Positions 9,414-20,483 of a stretch of 53,772 nt of DNA are shown here, piece by piece. Position 1 is the stretch's first letter. Each line of letters begins with the position of its first letter. The notes below the pieces were generated by a model that was not told the DNA's origin, searched no databases, and saw only the letters and a list, made by a program, of their open reading frames with translations. The stretch comes from Rachicladosporium sp. CCFEE 5018 (Eukaryota; Ascomycota; Dothideomycetes; Cladosporiales; Cladosporiaceae). Both the position numbers and the translations under genes were made by a program. The DNA is taken from assembly GCA_002077045.2 (NCBI GenBank), contig KZ111164.1:315388-369159 (forward strand). The letters are read 5' to 3'.

Positions 9414-11143
9414 CTACTGGAAGCATACAATGACTGCACTGCTCCGCGGCACTTCCAAGCTCAGCTTCCCTCTCCTTCCAACCTTCACCGTCTCACCTCT
9501 CGTCACGTTGTTCTGCAGCACCGGCAGCCCGTTGTTCAGCTCATAGTTGTAGCTATACCCATCGTAAGTGACTCCAGTAATCGCATCGCTCCCGTTCGCG
9601 GATAGCCGCTCTACCGCAAACTTCCCCTGCACCCCTCTTGGCAGTTGGAAGTCATACTGCACGACAGGTCGTGGGTAATCGTTCGTAAAATTGTTGCCCG
9701 CCGTGGCGTTGTACTCCTCCATTTGTATCACGATCAGCTTCGCCAGTTTGCCAGATACGTAGCTCACGTACGCGGCCTCCCGTTCGCTCGGTAATGGTAT
9801 GTTCACGACCGAAGGCAACTTAGCGCTGTTCGTGAGATTGCCCAGAAAGGCAGCTACAGCCACATTCCCATAGTACGGTGCCTTCGTGCCCTTGGCTGTG
9901 ATGTTCGTCTCTACCGGCTGCCAACTTTGATACCGGTAATTCGTTCCCTGGTGCATGTGCACGCGCTGGATGTTGTTGGCGACGCACCAGAGGTTAAAGT
10001 CTACGCCCCAGAGTGTGGCTCCGAAGGTGTTTGAGAGACCGGGTCGCCCTTGATTGTAGAGAGAATTGGTTTCGCCGAGGATGAATGGGAGGTCTGGGTT
10101 CAAGTCATGAGGCAGAGCGGCAAGGAGACGAGATTCGTTGAGTTGCTTCGCAATACTGGCCACTGTGGAAGTGTGGTTCATTAGAGTGCCTTGGAGAGTC
10201 ACGCCTGGCACGGTGGCCCCGGAGATGTAGCTGGAAGCGATGTCAGTGGCAGGAATAGGTTGTCGGGTGGAGTTCAGGTGGTAGTCCGAACGACGAGACG
10301 CCTCAAGCTGGAATAATGAGCATGTATGCGGCTAACTTACTTGTGGGATGAGATGATGGCAATGTCCTTGTCCTGGTCGAGGTCATCCCCAAAGGTCGTG
10401 ATAGGGTTCAGACTGTTGCTTGTGCCTGCAAACGACGGCGCATAGAACTTGTACAGCTCGTCAGTAGCGAGATCGGGGCATGCCTTCTCCAGTGCCGTTC
10501 GGATCGCCCGTGTCCAGTACAGCCACTCATCAACATAGCTCTGCTCGTTCCAGTTCGCAGGTCTGACAGGACCCTGTGCAGAGGTTTTGAATAAATCAGG
10601 CTCGTTGCCGAGCTCCCAGAATGCAAGCTTTCCACCTTCGAGGGCTTTGCATGCATATGCGACAGAGTCGATGAGTCCTTGACGAGCCACACTGCTATTG
10701 CGGCCGAGATTGAAGCCATGAACATACTTTGTGTTCGGCCACGTGAGGTAAGACTCGAAGTACTTTGGTCCGATAGTGATCGTCGTTGGGTAGTCTGGGG
10801 ACTTCGCCGGGTCGATAATGCCAACAAGAGCTGTGTCGAGCGACTTATTGAACACTGCGTAGTCCTGAGTGTTGCCGCCGACTCTAATCAAGGGTTTGAC
10901 GCCAGTGAAGGCTCCTAAGTTGTTGAGGAGATTGTCCGAGAAGGTGTTCGGGTTCGCAAGGTCGCCAGCAAAGTCGGGAAAAGAGGAGAACTCGATGGAA
11001 TACGACACGAATGGCTGCAGTGGGACGCCTGCGCCGGAGGTAGGATCGCGAGGAATTGGTGTTGCTTGCGAATTATGAGGTGAATTGGCTGTACTCGTCC
11101 TGGTCACCAGTGCCAGCAAGGCAAGAAGAGAAAGAGTTGCCAT
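9414..11143 (-). CDS. Secreted GH79-family glycosidase (beta-glucuronidase/heparanase-like), copy 1
   Basis: Two exons, 11143-10341 and 10230-9414, joined by a 110-bp GTAAGT...CAG intron that restores the family motif ISSHNYISGAT; 539 residues. The start at 11143 gives a signal peptide (MATLSLLALLALVTRTSTA). Probable acid/base Glu181 lies in ELGNEPDLF and probable nucleophile Glu321 in FILGETNSLYNQG, both typical of GH79 clan-A retaining enzymes. The C-terminal about 200 residues form the usual beta-sandwich part. The enzyme probably removes uronic-acid or related sugars from extracellular glycans such as arabinogalactan proteins; the exact substrate is not readable. It is convergent with Spp2-like and divergent from DPH6. 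The copy at 49117-50846 carries a premature stop. Confidence 0.88.
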
Positions 11144-11949
11144 GGTAGTATAGGTAGAGGTCGAAAGCACTTACATCAAACTTGTGAACGAACCCGTAGG
11201 CCCGCAACTCATCTTATGCTCGCGTATTTGATGGCTCGGAGCAATATGCTGCGACGCCCCCGCACGACACTCGTACCTGGGCCGTTGCCGACAAACTGCC
11301 TCTGTACAGGTGTTTGATGGATGAGGTCAGACGGTGCCTGTCGATCATGCGGAGAACCTGCAGGTCGGATCGTTCACCGCTGGCATCAAAGGCCGACGCT
11401 CTCATGGGCCACTACGCGAGTCCAAATGTACACTCAAGGGTGAATCGCTCAGCAGCTCGCCAGCAGACTATGATCAAGCCCTGGACTGACACCACGACGG
11501 AGTCAGAACATGATTGATGGAGTCTCGAAGAAGGAGTGATGGACGAACCAGTACTAAGCATTGCGGGCCGTACCTACTGACCGTGCGCGCCCTCGCCATC
11601 AAAACCTCTTCACGTCTGCACCTCCATATACTCTTTCTCTCTCTATGCGGCGCCGCGATTATGATCTTGTTTCCCAATGTTGCTTGTACATCCATCTCCC
11701 CATGATGATACACAGTGTCAATCGCGTCACAGAGTAAAAATATTGCATATTGATCACGAGCCTAATCCGACCCTGCCTCCTCTGTGGCCCTGGCGGCGTG
11801 CTAGCGTTCGAACAAACATCATTTCGGTACATGGAGTGGCACTGGACTCAGTGGACATCGTCTGATTGTAAGAGGTAGGTGAATAGCCGGAGCGTGACCT
11901 TGTGAGAATCTGTCCTGCCAGCCACGCCTTTCTTTGAGCCATATTCATC
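11144..11949. promoter_or_regulatory. Intergenic promoter region between GH79 and DPH6 (copy 1)
   Basis: An 806-bp interval between two divergent start codons that must contain both promoters. No additional gene is seen. The half nearest DPH6 is nearly identical in the two copies, while the GH79-proximal part (about 11200-11500) is visibly more diverged. Confidence 0.55.
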
Positions 11950-12436
11950 ATGAACAACCTTAAGGTCGCGGCTCTGATCTCCGGGGGCAAAGACTCTCTT
12001 TTCTCCATACTGCACTGCCTTGCCAATGGTCACGATGTTGTTGCGCTTGCGAATTTACATCCGCCTGTGTTAGCCGATGGCAGTGCCGTCGAAGATACAG
12101 ACAGCTTCATGTACCAGACCATCGGCAATGCGATTATCCCCCTTTACGAAGAAGCGCTCGGACTTCCCTTGTATCGTCAAGCCATTAGTGGAAGCGCTAT
12201 CAATGCAAGCAAAGACTACGGCCCTCATGCTGCCAGCGAGTTATCCGAACATGACGAAACGGAGGACCTTGCTACACTGCTCACCGCTGTCATGGCAGCG
12301 CATCCGGAAGTGAATGCTGTCAGCACTGGAGCCATCCTCTCAGACTACCAGCGAACGCGAGTAGAGTCTGTTGCACTGCGTCTAGGCTTGACTCCGCTGT
12401 CATATCTGTGGCAGTACCCTAGTCTACCACCAAGCT
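11950..12436 (+). CDS. DPH6: Dph6-like diphthine-ammonia ligase, 5' fragment cut by gap
   Basis: Only the first 162 codons are present before the 100-N gap. The N-type ATP pyrophosphatase PP-loop SGGKDS is at residues 11-16. Over this stretch the protein is almost identical to the complete copy at 51654-53594, with about four substitutions (for example Glu48 versus Asp and Asn60 versus His). Dph6 catalyses the last step of diphthamide formation on elongation factor 2, in the cytosol. Whether copy 1 is complete in the genome is unknown: nothing after the gap belongs to it, because the right side of the gap starts inside a RhoGAP gene. Confidence 0.9.
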
Positions 12437-12536
12437 NNNNNNNNNNNNNNNNNNNNNNNNNNNNNNNNNNNNNNNNNNNNNNNNNNNNNNNNNNNNNNNN
12501 NNNNNNNNNNNNNNNNNNNNNNNNNNNNNNNNNNNN
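12437..12536. other. Assembly gap, 100 Ns
   Basis: Exactly 100 unknown bases, a size often used as a placeholder for a gap of unknown length. It truncates DPH6 on the left and a Bem3-like gene on the right, so real sequence of at least about 1.5 kb (the rest of DPH6) plus the 5' part of the RhoGAP gene is missing if both genes are complete. Confidence 0.98.
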
Positions 12537-15084
12537 ATTCCACTGCCTCCACAGACACCGCTAGCATTCGCCTCACCACACTTGGCACGCGCTGAAGCAT
12601 ATCAGCATCAGACACAGCCATCGCAGAGCTCAATCGGGACGCTGAACAGCTTTCTCAAGCCTTCGCAACCGCCCAGTCCAGATCGTGACCACTCGTTAAT
12701 GTCCAGCGATCCCAAGTCGCCAGGCGATGTGTACCGCGGCTTCGTGTCAGACCAGTACCCTGACCTGCTACTCCCACCAAACGCGCTCCCCTCAATTTTC
12801 GTCAAGACAGCCTCCTCGCGCATGCGACCTTCGCGTGTAAGTATGATTGTGCCAAAATCGGCAGATGAGAACCCTGTCTTCACACTCTCAGTTCATGAGC
12901 GCTCAGAAGGCAGGCAGCTGTGGCGGGTCGAGAAGACGCATGTCGCATTGTCATCGCTTGACCATCAGATACGCCAGTTGGCACCTTTCAAGGACCGCTT
13001 TCCGGACAAGTCGCTTTTCGCCGGGCACGCGCCCTCCAAGATAGATGCCCGGAGACATGCTCTGGACACATATTTCGATCGCATGCTAGATGTGATACAG
13101 GACGAGCGAGCCGCAAAGGTCGTGTGCAAGTTCCTGTCCACCGACGCGATCGGCGCTGAAGGTAGCGAATACTTTCCTGCTGTCGCTACAGAGTCGCGGC
13201 CAGATACACCTGTGCATACTGGACGTGTGAGACGTGAAGGCTATCTTACCAAGCGCGGTAAGAACTTCGGCGGGTGGAAGGCGCGGTACTTTGTTCTTGA
13301 TGGACCTGCTCTGAAGTACTTCGAGGCGCCTGGTGGTGCTCAACTAGGCGTCATCAAGCTCCAGAATGCACAGATCGGCAAACAGTCAGCTGGTGCAAGT
13401 CGAGGAGCTGAAGATGACGAGGACAATCAATTCCGACATGCCTTCCTCATCCTGGAGCCAAAGCGTAAGGACTCAGGCAGTCATGTAAGGCATGTGCTGT
13501 GTGCCGAGAGTGACCAGGAGCGAGATCGCTGGGTGGATGCACTGCTACAGTATGTCGACTACCGAGACGAAGGCGAGGAGATGGGTCGAGGTGTACCGAT
13601 CGCTAACACTAGGCCGGATGTCAACACACCACGCCTGCAAAAGTCCTTTAATGACCTACGGCCCGCCTCACGTGGCGTCGACCGCTCGCACCCAAAGGTG
13701 CCTGATCCCATGCATAGCGTCGGCTACGAGCAGACTGTTGCTGGCGAAGCACCAGTGATGGGTATGGCTCTCAACGGCGCCCCGAAGAACAGCAGTGACT
13801 CGCCAGTGTATGAAGGCAGCTTCAGCGGTGCTAGTAGTGGCGCCACGAGTGAGCTGTCGACGGCAAACCAGCAGACACATCCGACAATCTCGGCACCAAG
13901 CAACGTGCACGTCATACAGAATGCTGGTGATTGGGGCATGAAGGCACCTCCTACTCCGGGTCAAGTCAAGGACAAGAAACGCGGTATTTTCGCTGGCTTC
14001 CGCGGACGATCGTCCTCGGATCTGCAGCACGAGAAGGTCTCCACGTCTACCGACTATAACGGCCGCGCTGTGTTTGGCGTGCCTCTCATCGAAGCCGTGG
14101 GTATCGCGCATCCGGTTGGTGTTACCACAGACCTACCAGCAGTGTTTTATCGATGCATCGAGTATCTCACTGTTAAGCACGCCATCGCCGAAGAAGGCAT
14201 CTTCCGACTGTCTGGCTCGAATACGGTCATCAAGGCTTTGCGGGAACGATTCAATACGGAAGGCGACGTCGATCTCGTCGGCGATGGGACGTACTATGAC
14301 ATCCATGCTGTTGCAAGTCTACTGAAGCTTTACTTACGCGAGCTGCCGGCTAGTATACTAACGAGGGAGCTGCACATGGACTTCTTGTCATGTCTGGAGA
14401 TGGGACCGAGGGAGAAAGTTGTGCAGCTGAACGTACTCGTGCATCGGCTTCCGACTGCAAACAGGGCGCTGCTGGAGACGTTGGCTGAGTTCCTGTTGAG
14501 TATCGTCAGCAATGCGGACGTGAACAAGATGAACGTTCGCAATGGTAAGCCACCCTCTCAGCCCCTTCCTCCCCTGCCAATTCCTGACTAATACCCTCCC
14601 AGTTGGCATAGTCTTCGCCCCAACCCTCAACGTCCCCGGCCCCCTGATTCTCTCCTTCGTCGAGGACAAGTCCCTCATCTTCGGCCCTCCCCTCTCACCT
14701 CCTCCAGCCTCTGCCCCACAACCCCGACCTCAACACCCCCATCAACAGCAAAACCAGCCACTCGACCTCCGCTTCCCGCGAAAGCAGATGTTCTCCGATC
14801 TCCCGACGCCAGCTTACAACCAGACGACTTTCGCCTACCAGCCCTCCTCCTCGTCATCTCTACATCCGGATGCTGCTGACGGTGGTTACGCGGGGTTCCA
14901 GATGGCACCTATGGGCGAAGGCGGATATGGCAGCTTGAATGATGCGCTTAGGAGCCCAGGATTGGCGCATGGGGTGGCGAGCGCGAGGGATGTTAAGAGG
15001 GGGAGGCGGGAGAGCGCTATGATGCTGCAGCCTGGGCAGCAGGTAAGGGCGCCGAGCACAGGGAGGGAGGGCGCCAAGTTTTGA
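12537..15084 (+). CDS. BEM3: Bem3-like Rho GTPase-activating protein, 5' truncated
   Basis: The frame is open from the first base after the gap, so the N-terminus is missing. Exons 12537-14544 and 14603-15084; the 58-bp intron has GTAAGC, a CTGACTAAT branch site and CAG. Domains in order: a PX-like segment (about 12860-13150), a PH domain (about 13220-13560, starting RREGYLTKRGKNFGGWKARY), a low-complexity linker, and a RhoGAP domain (about 14065-14690) with FGVPLIEA, the arginine-finger motif EEGIFRLSGS and KLYLRELP. The order PX-PH-RhoGAP matches yeast Bem3, which switches off Cdc42 at sites of polarised growth. The C-terminal tail is Pro/Ser-rich and disordered. The family usually exceeds 1000 residues, so several hundred residues are probably lost in the gap. 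Confidence 0.88.
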
Positions 15085-15794
15085 GGTTCTGGAAGGTGAT
15101 TGTAGATGTGAATGAATGGTCTATGGCGTGAGGGTGAATGATGGTAGGGATATGCATGGCATGCATTACTGGATCATGCAGTACGAGAATCGAGGAAGGG
15201 CAACCCTGTGGCCGACTATATGTCAAGAGGAGGCTAATGTTGTGTGTGCCTGAGCACAAAGGTGTTTTGGGATGGAGCATAAGTAGTATACCCATGTTTA
15301 TAGTCTTTGGTACTGTTCTGCGATCGACCGGGGAGCTTGTCTCCCCTGCCTCCGAGTGTACCGATGGCCATCTATGGCTACCTGGCCCAGAGCCTTAGGC
15401 CCGTGAGTTTGCACGTCTAGCATTGTGCCTGCACGCGTCCGGCAGAGGGCATTCACCGATGTTCGCAGCATATGGCTGCTGATGGGCAAAGCTGGGCAGC
15501 TTGCTGGCTGTGCCAGCGCGAGGGCACAAGTGCTCAGATCGACGTGGTTTTGGTGCGATTGCGAATGACTCGACGAGCGCAAACGTTTGTCTGGCTTCGA
15601 CAGCTACTCAGTGCTCCATGCACTGCTGCACTGGTGGGTTTGCTCGTCCATCGAGGCACTATTTCAGAAATTCCCTTCTACTCCGGTCTCTGCTTCCACA
15701 ATCCTACATCCAACCTCCTCCGCCTCGAACCCTTCCATTCCCCTGTGGCATTCGACAACTATTCACTGCCACATAGCCTCACTCGATATCGACC
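15085..15794. other. Intergenic, nothing recognised
   Basis: About 710 bp between the RhoGAP stop and the start of the secreted-family member A. It should contain the RhoGAP 3' end and the promoter of member A. I see no open frame with recognisable features. Confidence 0.5.
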
Positions 15795-16863
15795 ATGGCT
15801 TCGAACATCTCTTCCAAGCTGGCTCTCCTCCTCGCCATCTTCAGCATGCTGATCGCCTCACTGGTCAACGCAGCTCCCGCAGCTCCCGGAGCTCCCGCTT
15901 CTGGCGGTGGTGTATTTGTTGTTTTCCCTGGCCAGCAACTCGCGCAGGGCGATTCTGTGGCTGATGTAGGGCTTCTGGATCCGCATCCTGGCACACAGAA
16001 GATCATCTGGGGCAAGGTTCCCAACCGGCGCCTCTCTCCAAATCAGCCCATGTTTGGCACAACGTATAACAACAATGGATGGTTGCCGGAGGCCAATTGT
16101 TTCGGTGGACACGGTGAGATCTTATGCTTGCCTGCAGCTCCAGGATTGCTCAAATGCTGACCCTTGGTAGGCATCAGCAACACCTTCATGGATCACGCCG
16201 CGGCGCTGTTTTGTGATGCGACCGATGGGCTGATTCTTAATCTGAACAGCACGAGGAACAACAGCGTTGCTATGACTTACACTTACTGGCCGCCGAGTTC
16301 TGTGGGTGTTGTCGGGAACTGCGCAGAGGCCGGGCAGGTGTACCTCCAGATCGGCTTCGGATTGGGCGCGCCCAATACTACGGCTTATACTCTCTCGAGG
16401 CAGTCGTGCGCACGCGGCTTGGGCCAGGTCTATAATATGGCGTAAGTCGGCTGCACAGCATACTTTCTTGCTTCACCTTGGCTTTGCAAGTTCTGACAGC
16501 CTTCACAGCTGCGACAATAGTCATGTTGACAATAAGCGTGGAGGTCAGATGGACTTGGGCACGTACAACGCCACCCTGCATGATCCTGCCTTCAACGATC
16601 ACCTCTTCTATCTGGTTGATCCTGCGCCTCCCATCGCTGGCAGGAACATCTACTGCACCAATTACAACCGCTTTGTGCCCAACCTTGAGAACACGAACGT
16701 CCTAAAAGACGCTATCGACCCCTGTTACGAGGCACACCTCGGATTCGGAGGCAACGATGCCTGGGATGCCGTGCCAATTGGTTGGAAAGACAAGAACTCG
16801 GGAATGGCGGACCATCACAAGGCGATAGCTGGGTGTTCAGCCAAGAATGGTCACTACAGTTGA
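15795..16863 (+). CDS. Secreted cysteine-rich protein, family member A (intact)
   Basis: Three exons, 15795-16113, 16171-16441 and 16509-16863, giving 314 residues; introns of 57 and 67 bp with consistent phases (1 and 2). The N-terminus is a signal peptide (MASNISSKLALLLAIFSMLI, then to Ala near residue 28). The mature part has eight cysteines in conserved blocks: NCFGGHG, ALFCDATDG, NCAEAGQVY, SCARGLGQVY, ACDNSHVDNK, YCTNYNRFVPNLE, DPCYEAH and AGCSAKNG. Further conserved blocks are MTYTYWPPS, LQIGFGLGAPN and FNDHLFYLVDPAP. I do not recognise the family. Extracellular location and disulphide bonding are inferred. It is the first of four related loci on the same strand (17801, 19243, 24116), and the only one with an undamaged frame. 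The exon structure rests on exact splice sites and on agreement with B and C. Confidence 0.85.
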
Positions 16864-17800
16864 GGTGACCGGACTGAGAACAACGACCGTTGGGCGTTGT
16901 ATGCCCTGCTTCGAAGAAGTCGCAGATTCTTTCATAGTGACTGGAGGACAGCGGGCGGTGGATACGGGCCATGACTATTTCAATTTGAGACTCTGGGCTG
17001 CCAGAAACCGGAGGCATTTTCGGCGGACCATGTCCCCTGCAAGGACATAGCGAGCGTGACATTTGGTCACTGTTGGATTTCGGTGTCTCGCTTACTTCTG
17101 TGCTTTTGTGTACGCGGAGGCAAGAACGAAGGTCTCCCTCTGCAATGCTGCGTTCTGCACTAGATAGTCTATACAATCGAGAAGAGTATAGCTGCACTCA
17201 CGCGTCCCCAATATCGCTCGAAGATCTTGGCAGCGCTTCGAGACATGAAGTTATGCTGCTTTTCACCAGGCCCGTGCACCTTGTAGAGTTATCAACTCGC
17301 ATTCGCCTTCCTCCCATCTGTGTCCTAACACACCCTCTACCGACAGGCAATCAGCGAGAATCCTTCCATCATACACAGCCAGAGCGGATGACGATCGCGC
17401 CATGGGCCCGAGACCAGGATACGGGCGGAAAGGCGTGCAGGAGATGCATATCTACCGCTCCCGAGACGCGGGTAAACGACCAAATGGGCACGAGATTTCC
17501 AATGTCTACACAAACAATCACGGTCTGCTCACCATGTCTGGTGGCTAGGTCGTGAAAGCAGCTGTGCTCCATCGCCTGCTGAACCTGCTTCACGAGGCAC
17601 CGCAGCTCATGTAGGTTTGCTACATTTCTCCCTGTAAGATCGCAGTCTCCGCGCACTGGGTTGTTCAATCCGACTTCCTGCATCGTCTTATACCACAGAC
17701 TCTGTCAATCACGTACTGCCAGCTTCACTAGGCAAGCTGCTTGTGTGAAGGTAGATTCGAGACAGCTCGACTGTCACTCTCGAACGGCGGACTTGGAAGG
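16864..17800. other. Intergenic between family members A and B
   Basis: About 940 bp. A 160-codon open frame (17073-17555) has no recognisable content, and there is no similarity by eye to the family members. It is probably the 3' region of A and the promoter of B. Confidence 0.45.
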
Positions 17801-18863
17801 ATGTTCCGCAACTCGACCGTTACCTTCATGTTCCTCTACCTGCACATGCTACTGACCACAGTCGTCGTGGCACATCCCACACCAGCTGCAGACACGAAGC
17901 TCATGGAGAGATCTTGTCAAGACCCCATCAATGGCCCACTCACTGCCTACGAGATCGGTATAGGAAACGCTCATGGAGGCCTTCCTGACGCTCACCCGAA
18001 GACGGGCAAAATCCACTGGGGCAATGTGGCAAATCCTCTTGCTCTCTGCGACGGGATGCACAACAACGGCCCTCTCCCTGATCCGGTGTGCTTCGGCGGA
18101 CATGGTAAGCTGGCCCAGCCAACACGCTTGCAGAGAATAGCTGCTGATATATCTCAGGGATCACCAACAGATACATGGACCATGCTGTAGCAGTCTTCTG
18201 CCGTGCGGCCGACGGGCTAATCCTCAATCTCAACAATCCGAACAACAGTGTTGCGATGACTTATACCTACTGGCCACCTAGTGTAGCGCCAAACAATGAC
18301 AAGTGGGACGGCTGCACTGAGGCCGGACAAATCTATACGCACATTGGCTTCGATCTAGGTGCGCCTAACAAGACTGCGTCCACACTTTCTGAGCTGTCCT
18401 GCGCCCGCGGATTACGGCAGGTGCATAATATGGGGTGTGCATGTTCAACTGTTCATTTGAGCACTTTCTGAGATAGGTCCTAGCTGCGACAACAGCCACG
18501 TCGACAACAAGCACGGTGAGCAAATAGACCTTGGCAGATTCGAGGGTCACAAGGAAGATAACATCTTCAACGACCACCTTCTACCTCATCGACCCAGCGC
18601 CAGCTGCAAAGGGGAGGAGCATGTACTGTACTAATTACATGCGATTCGTACCTAACCTCGAGGACACCCATGTACTAGATGAGTTTGTCGATCCTCGCTA
18701 CGAGGTGCATATGGATTACGGTGGTATGGACAAGTGGACAATCGATCCGCCGTCTTGGAAGGATCATGAGAGTGGAAAGGCGGGTCATGAGACGAAGAAG
18801 GCCTTTTGTTCAACTCATGATGGGATCTATGACATCAACGGGGGCACTTGGGACAATTACTAA
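17801..18863 (+). pseudogene. Secreted cysteine-rich family member B, frameshifted
   Basis: Exons 17801-18104, 18158-18434 and 18484-18863 with introns of 53 and 49 bp in the same positions and phases as member A. The start at 17801 gives a signal peptide (MFRNSTVTFMFLYLHMLLTT, then VVVA). Conserved blocks: VCFGGHG, MDHAVAVFC, NSVAMTYTYWPPS, GCTEAGQIY, GFDLGAPN, SCARGLRQVHN and CDNSHVDNKHG. In exon 3 the FNDHLFYL block is broken near 18579. Two bases are missing relative to A, so the frame runs to a stop at 18632-18634 instead of 18863. The remainder is intact in another frame (FYLIDPAPAAKGR through FCSTHDGIYDINGG). The conserved Cys of DPCYE is Arg here. Either a recent pseudogene or a sequencing error; the lack of other lesions allows both. 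Confidence 0.78.
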
Positions 18864-19242
18864 AAGCAGGGACATTTACGTCCCTGGCTCGAACTCCGGC
18901 GAAGGGTGGCCACGAGTTTTACTGTATCATCCTCATCAGCTCGGCCATTGAGCTGAGCGCCGTGGAATTCCTGCTAGGTATACACCGTGCTCTCATGGCG
19001 CGAACGGACACGGCACGTGGAACAGCACAAGCACTTGAAGTGCTGTTCATGATGATGATGGCCATGCTTGCGAGTTTGCTAGCCGTGGGCCACATGCTCG
19101 AGGCACTATCCCAGAGGTTTGTATCCTACAGTCTGTGCCACTATCTACCTCCTAGTCTACCGACTAGATCAACCTACGATATAATCCGAGACAGCATACT
19201 TGACTTCAACCCGAGCTGGAGCACGACTCCTCAGCAGTCAAC
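18864..19242. other. Intergenic between family members B and C
   Basis: About 380 bp without a supported gene. A frame open across 18848-19246 has no recognisable motif and overlaps the end of B. Probably the promoter of C. Confidence 0.45.
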
Positions 19243-20264
19243 ATGATGGCTACCACGGCGTCCTTCTCGGCCTCTAATCTGATAGCAATTGCCATGCTTG
19301 TCCTCTTCACACCCTCCGGAAAGGCTCACCCTCAGGACATGAGGATTCCAGGACTTCCAACGCCCAAAGCTCCGGTGGATGATCAGTTCCCGAACCTGGA
19401 TCTCGGACTTCCTCCGCCACTTCGTGATACTAGTGGGGTAACCAAAGTCGACCTGCATCCATATGGTTCCCCGGCAGCAAAGATTCGGCAGCGCCTCTGC
19501 GAAGCTCGACCTGCTTCGGACATTACGGTAAGCCAGCAAGCCCAGCATCGCCAGCACATTCTCTGAGGTAATGCTAACATCCTCCCAGGCATAATAAACA
19601 GATTCTTCGACCGCGCAGTGCAACTGTTCTGCCAACGCGCCAAAGACACAATCCTCGACCTCGACGCGCAGCAAACCAGCGTAGCAATGACCCACACCTA
19701 CTGGCCGCCCGCCAGAAACCCATACTTCAAGCCCATCGGCGGCTCCTCTCGTAACGACTGTGGCGAGACAGGCTAAGTCTACATGCACATTGGCTTTGGC
19801 CTCGGCGGCCCGGATATCAAGTACACGCTCTCCGAATACGCCTGTGTGCGCGAACTCCAGCGCGTCTATAACAACGACTGCGACGCCTCGCATGAAGACA
19901 GCAAGCACGGCGGGCAGCTGGATTTGGGGACTTTCGTCCCACCCCTCGGTCCGGATACGGAGTACAACGACCATTTGTTCTATCTTCCTGATCCGAACCC
20001 GCCTCTTGTGGGGAGGAATTCGCATTGCTGCAATGGCGCGAATCACTTTGTGCCTAATTTGGAGAATTCGAAGGTGCTTGAGGAGTAGGTCGATGAGTGT
20101 TATGGGGAGCATCTAGGGTTTGGGGGGGATGATCCGTGGGATGTTATGCCTGACGGGTGGACGAATTGGGTGGAGGATTGGAAGGTCCACGAGGGAGGAA
20201 GAAGGATTGTTCGGGGAAGGGGGGGGTTTATGATAAGAAGGGGGGGGCGGGGGATAATGTTTGA
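19243..20264 (+). pseudogene. Secreted cysteine-rich family member C, multiply disrupted, intron 2 absent
   Basis: The signal peptide is intact (MMATTASFSASNLIAIAMLV and following). Intron 1 is kept (19528-19588, with a GCTAACA branch site), but exon 1 reaches the donor in the wrong phase, so a one-base frameshift precedes the TGC-TTC-GGA (CFG) block. Downstream the frame has TAA at 19774-19776, where A has a Gln codon (G-Q-V), and TAG at 20086-20088. A further shift is needed to read the C-terminal block DCSGKGG-YDKKGG up to a stop at 20262-20264. The sequence corresponding to intron 2 is precisely missing: the codons for VYNN run straight into DCDASHEDSKHGG. Other blocks are clear: MTHTYWPP, GFGLGGPD, YNDHLFYLPDPNPP and NHFVPNLEN. 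A dead paralogue with at least four lesions. Confidence 0.82.
20211..20253 (+). other. G-run cluster (possible G-quadruplex) at the end of member C
   Basis: Four runs of 4, 8, 8 and 5 consecutive G lie within about 43 bp, in the 3' coding remnant of pseudogene C. Runs of this kind can fold into a G-quadruplex and are prone to replication slippage and sequencing error. This may explain the local frameshift. Confidence 0.5.
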
Positions 20265-20483
20265 GGTGGTGGAGGTGTCTGTCACTCTGCACACTGTGTG
20301 AGGAAGCAAGACTGTGCGTGGAGAGAAGGACACATGATAGTCTCGATAATCACGATTGACCGAAGAGGGTTCGATGCACATTTGAGACGGATTTTATGTC
20401 CTTTCAATGCCTCCGCTGACGGTAACTTTACCCACCAGAAACGCCTCGCTAAATCCACATTTTCTCACTGTCATATCATAGCT

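Larger units (their letters stand above)
765..12436 (+). repeat. Segmental duplication, copy 1 (direct repeat)
   Basis: This block is repeated in the same orientation at 41432-52140 with the same gene order: non-coding leader, carbonic anhydrase, NRPS-like reductase, Spp2-like, GH79, DPH6. Homology starts abruptly at a shared TGTCGG(A)CATGCG stretch (765 here, 41432 there). It runs to the last base before the 100-N gap, which corresponds to 52140. Copy 1 is about 1 kb longer because copy 2 has lost about 1.1 kb around the carbonic anhydrase and gained a 160-bp insertion. By eye most of the block differs by a few percent. The right breakpoint is hidden by the gap. Whether this is a true intrachromosomal duplication or partly a scaffolding effect cannot be settled from the sequence. 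Confidence 0.93.

Noticed and set aside
4566..11143. Secondary-metabolite gene cluster around the NRPS-like reductase
   Set aside because: Neighbours are carbonic anhydrase, a splicing factor and a GH79 enzyme; no tailoring enzyme, transporter or pathway regulator is present.
17073..17555. 160-codon frame between family members A and B, considered as another family member
   Set aside because: None of the family blocks (YWPP, NDHLFYL, CDNSHVD) is found in any frame.
18848..19246. 132-codon frame between B and C
   Set aside because: Overlaps the end of B, has Met runs from ATGATGATG repeats and no recognisable motif.
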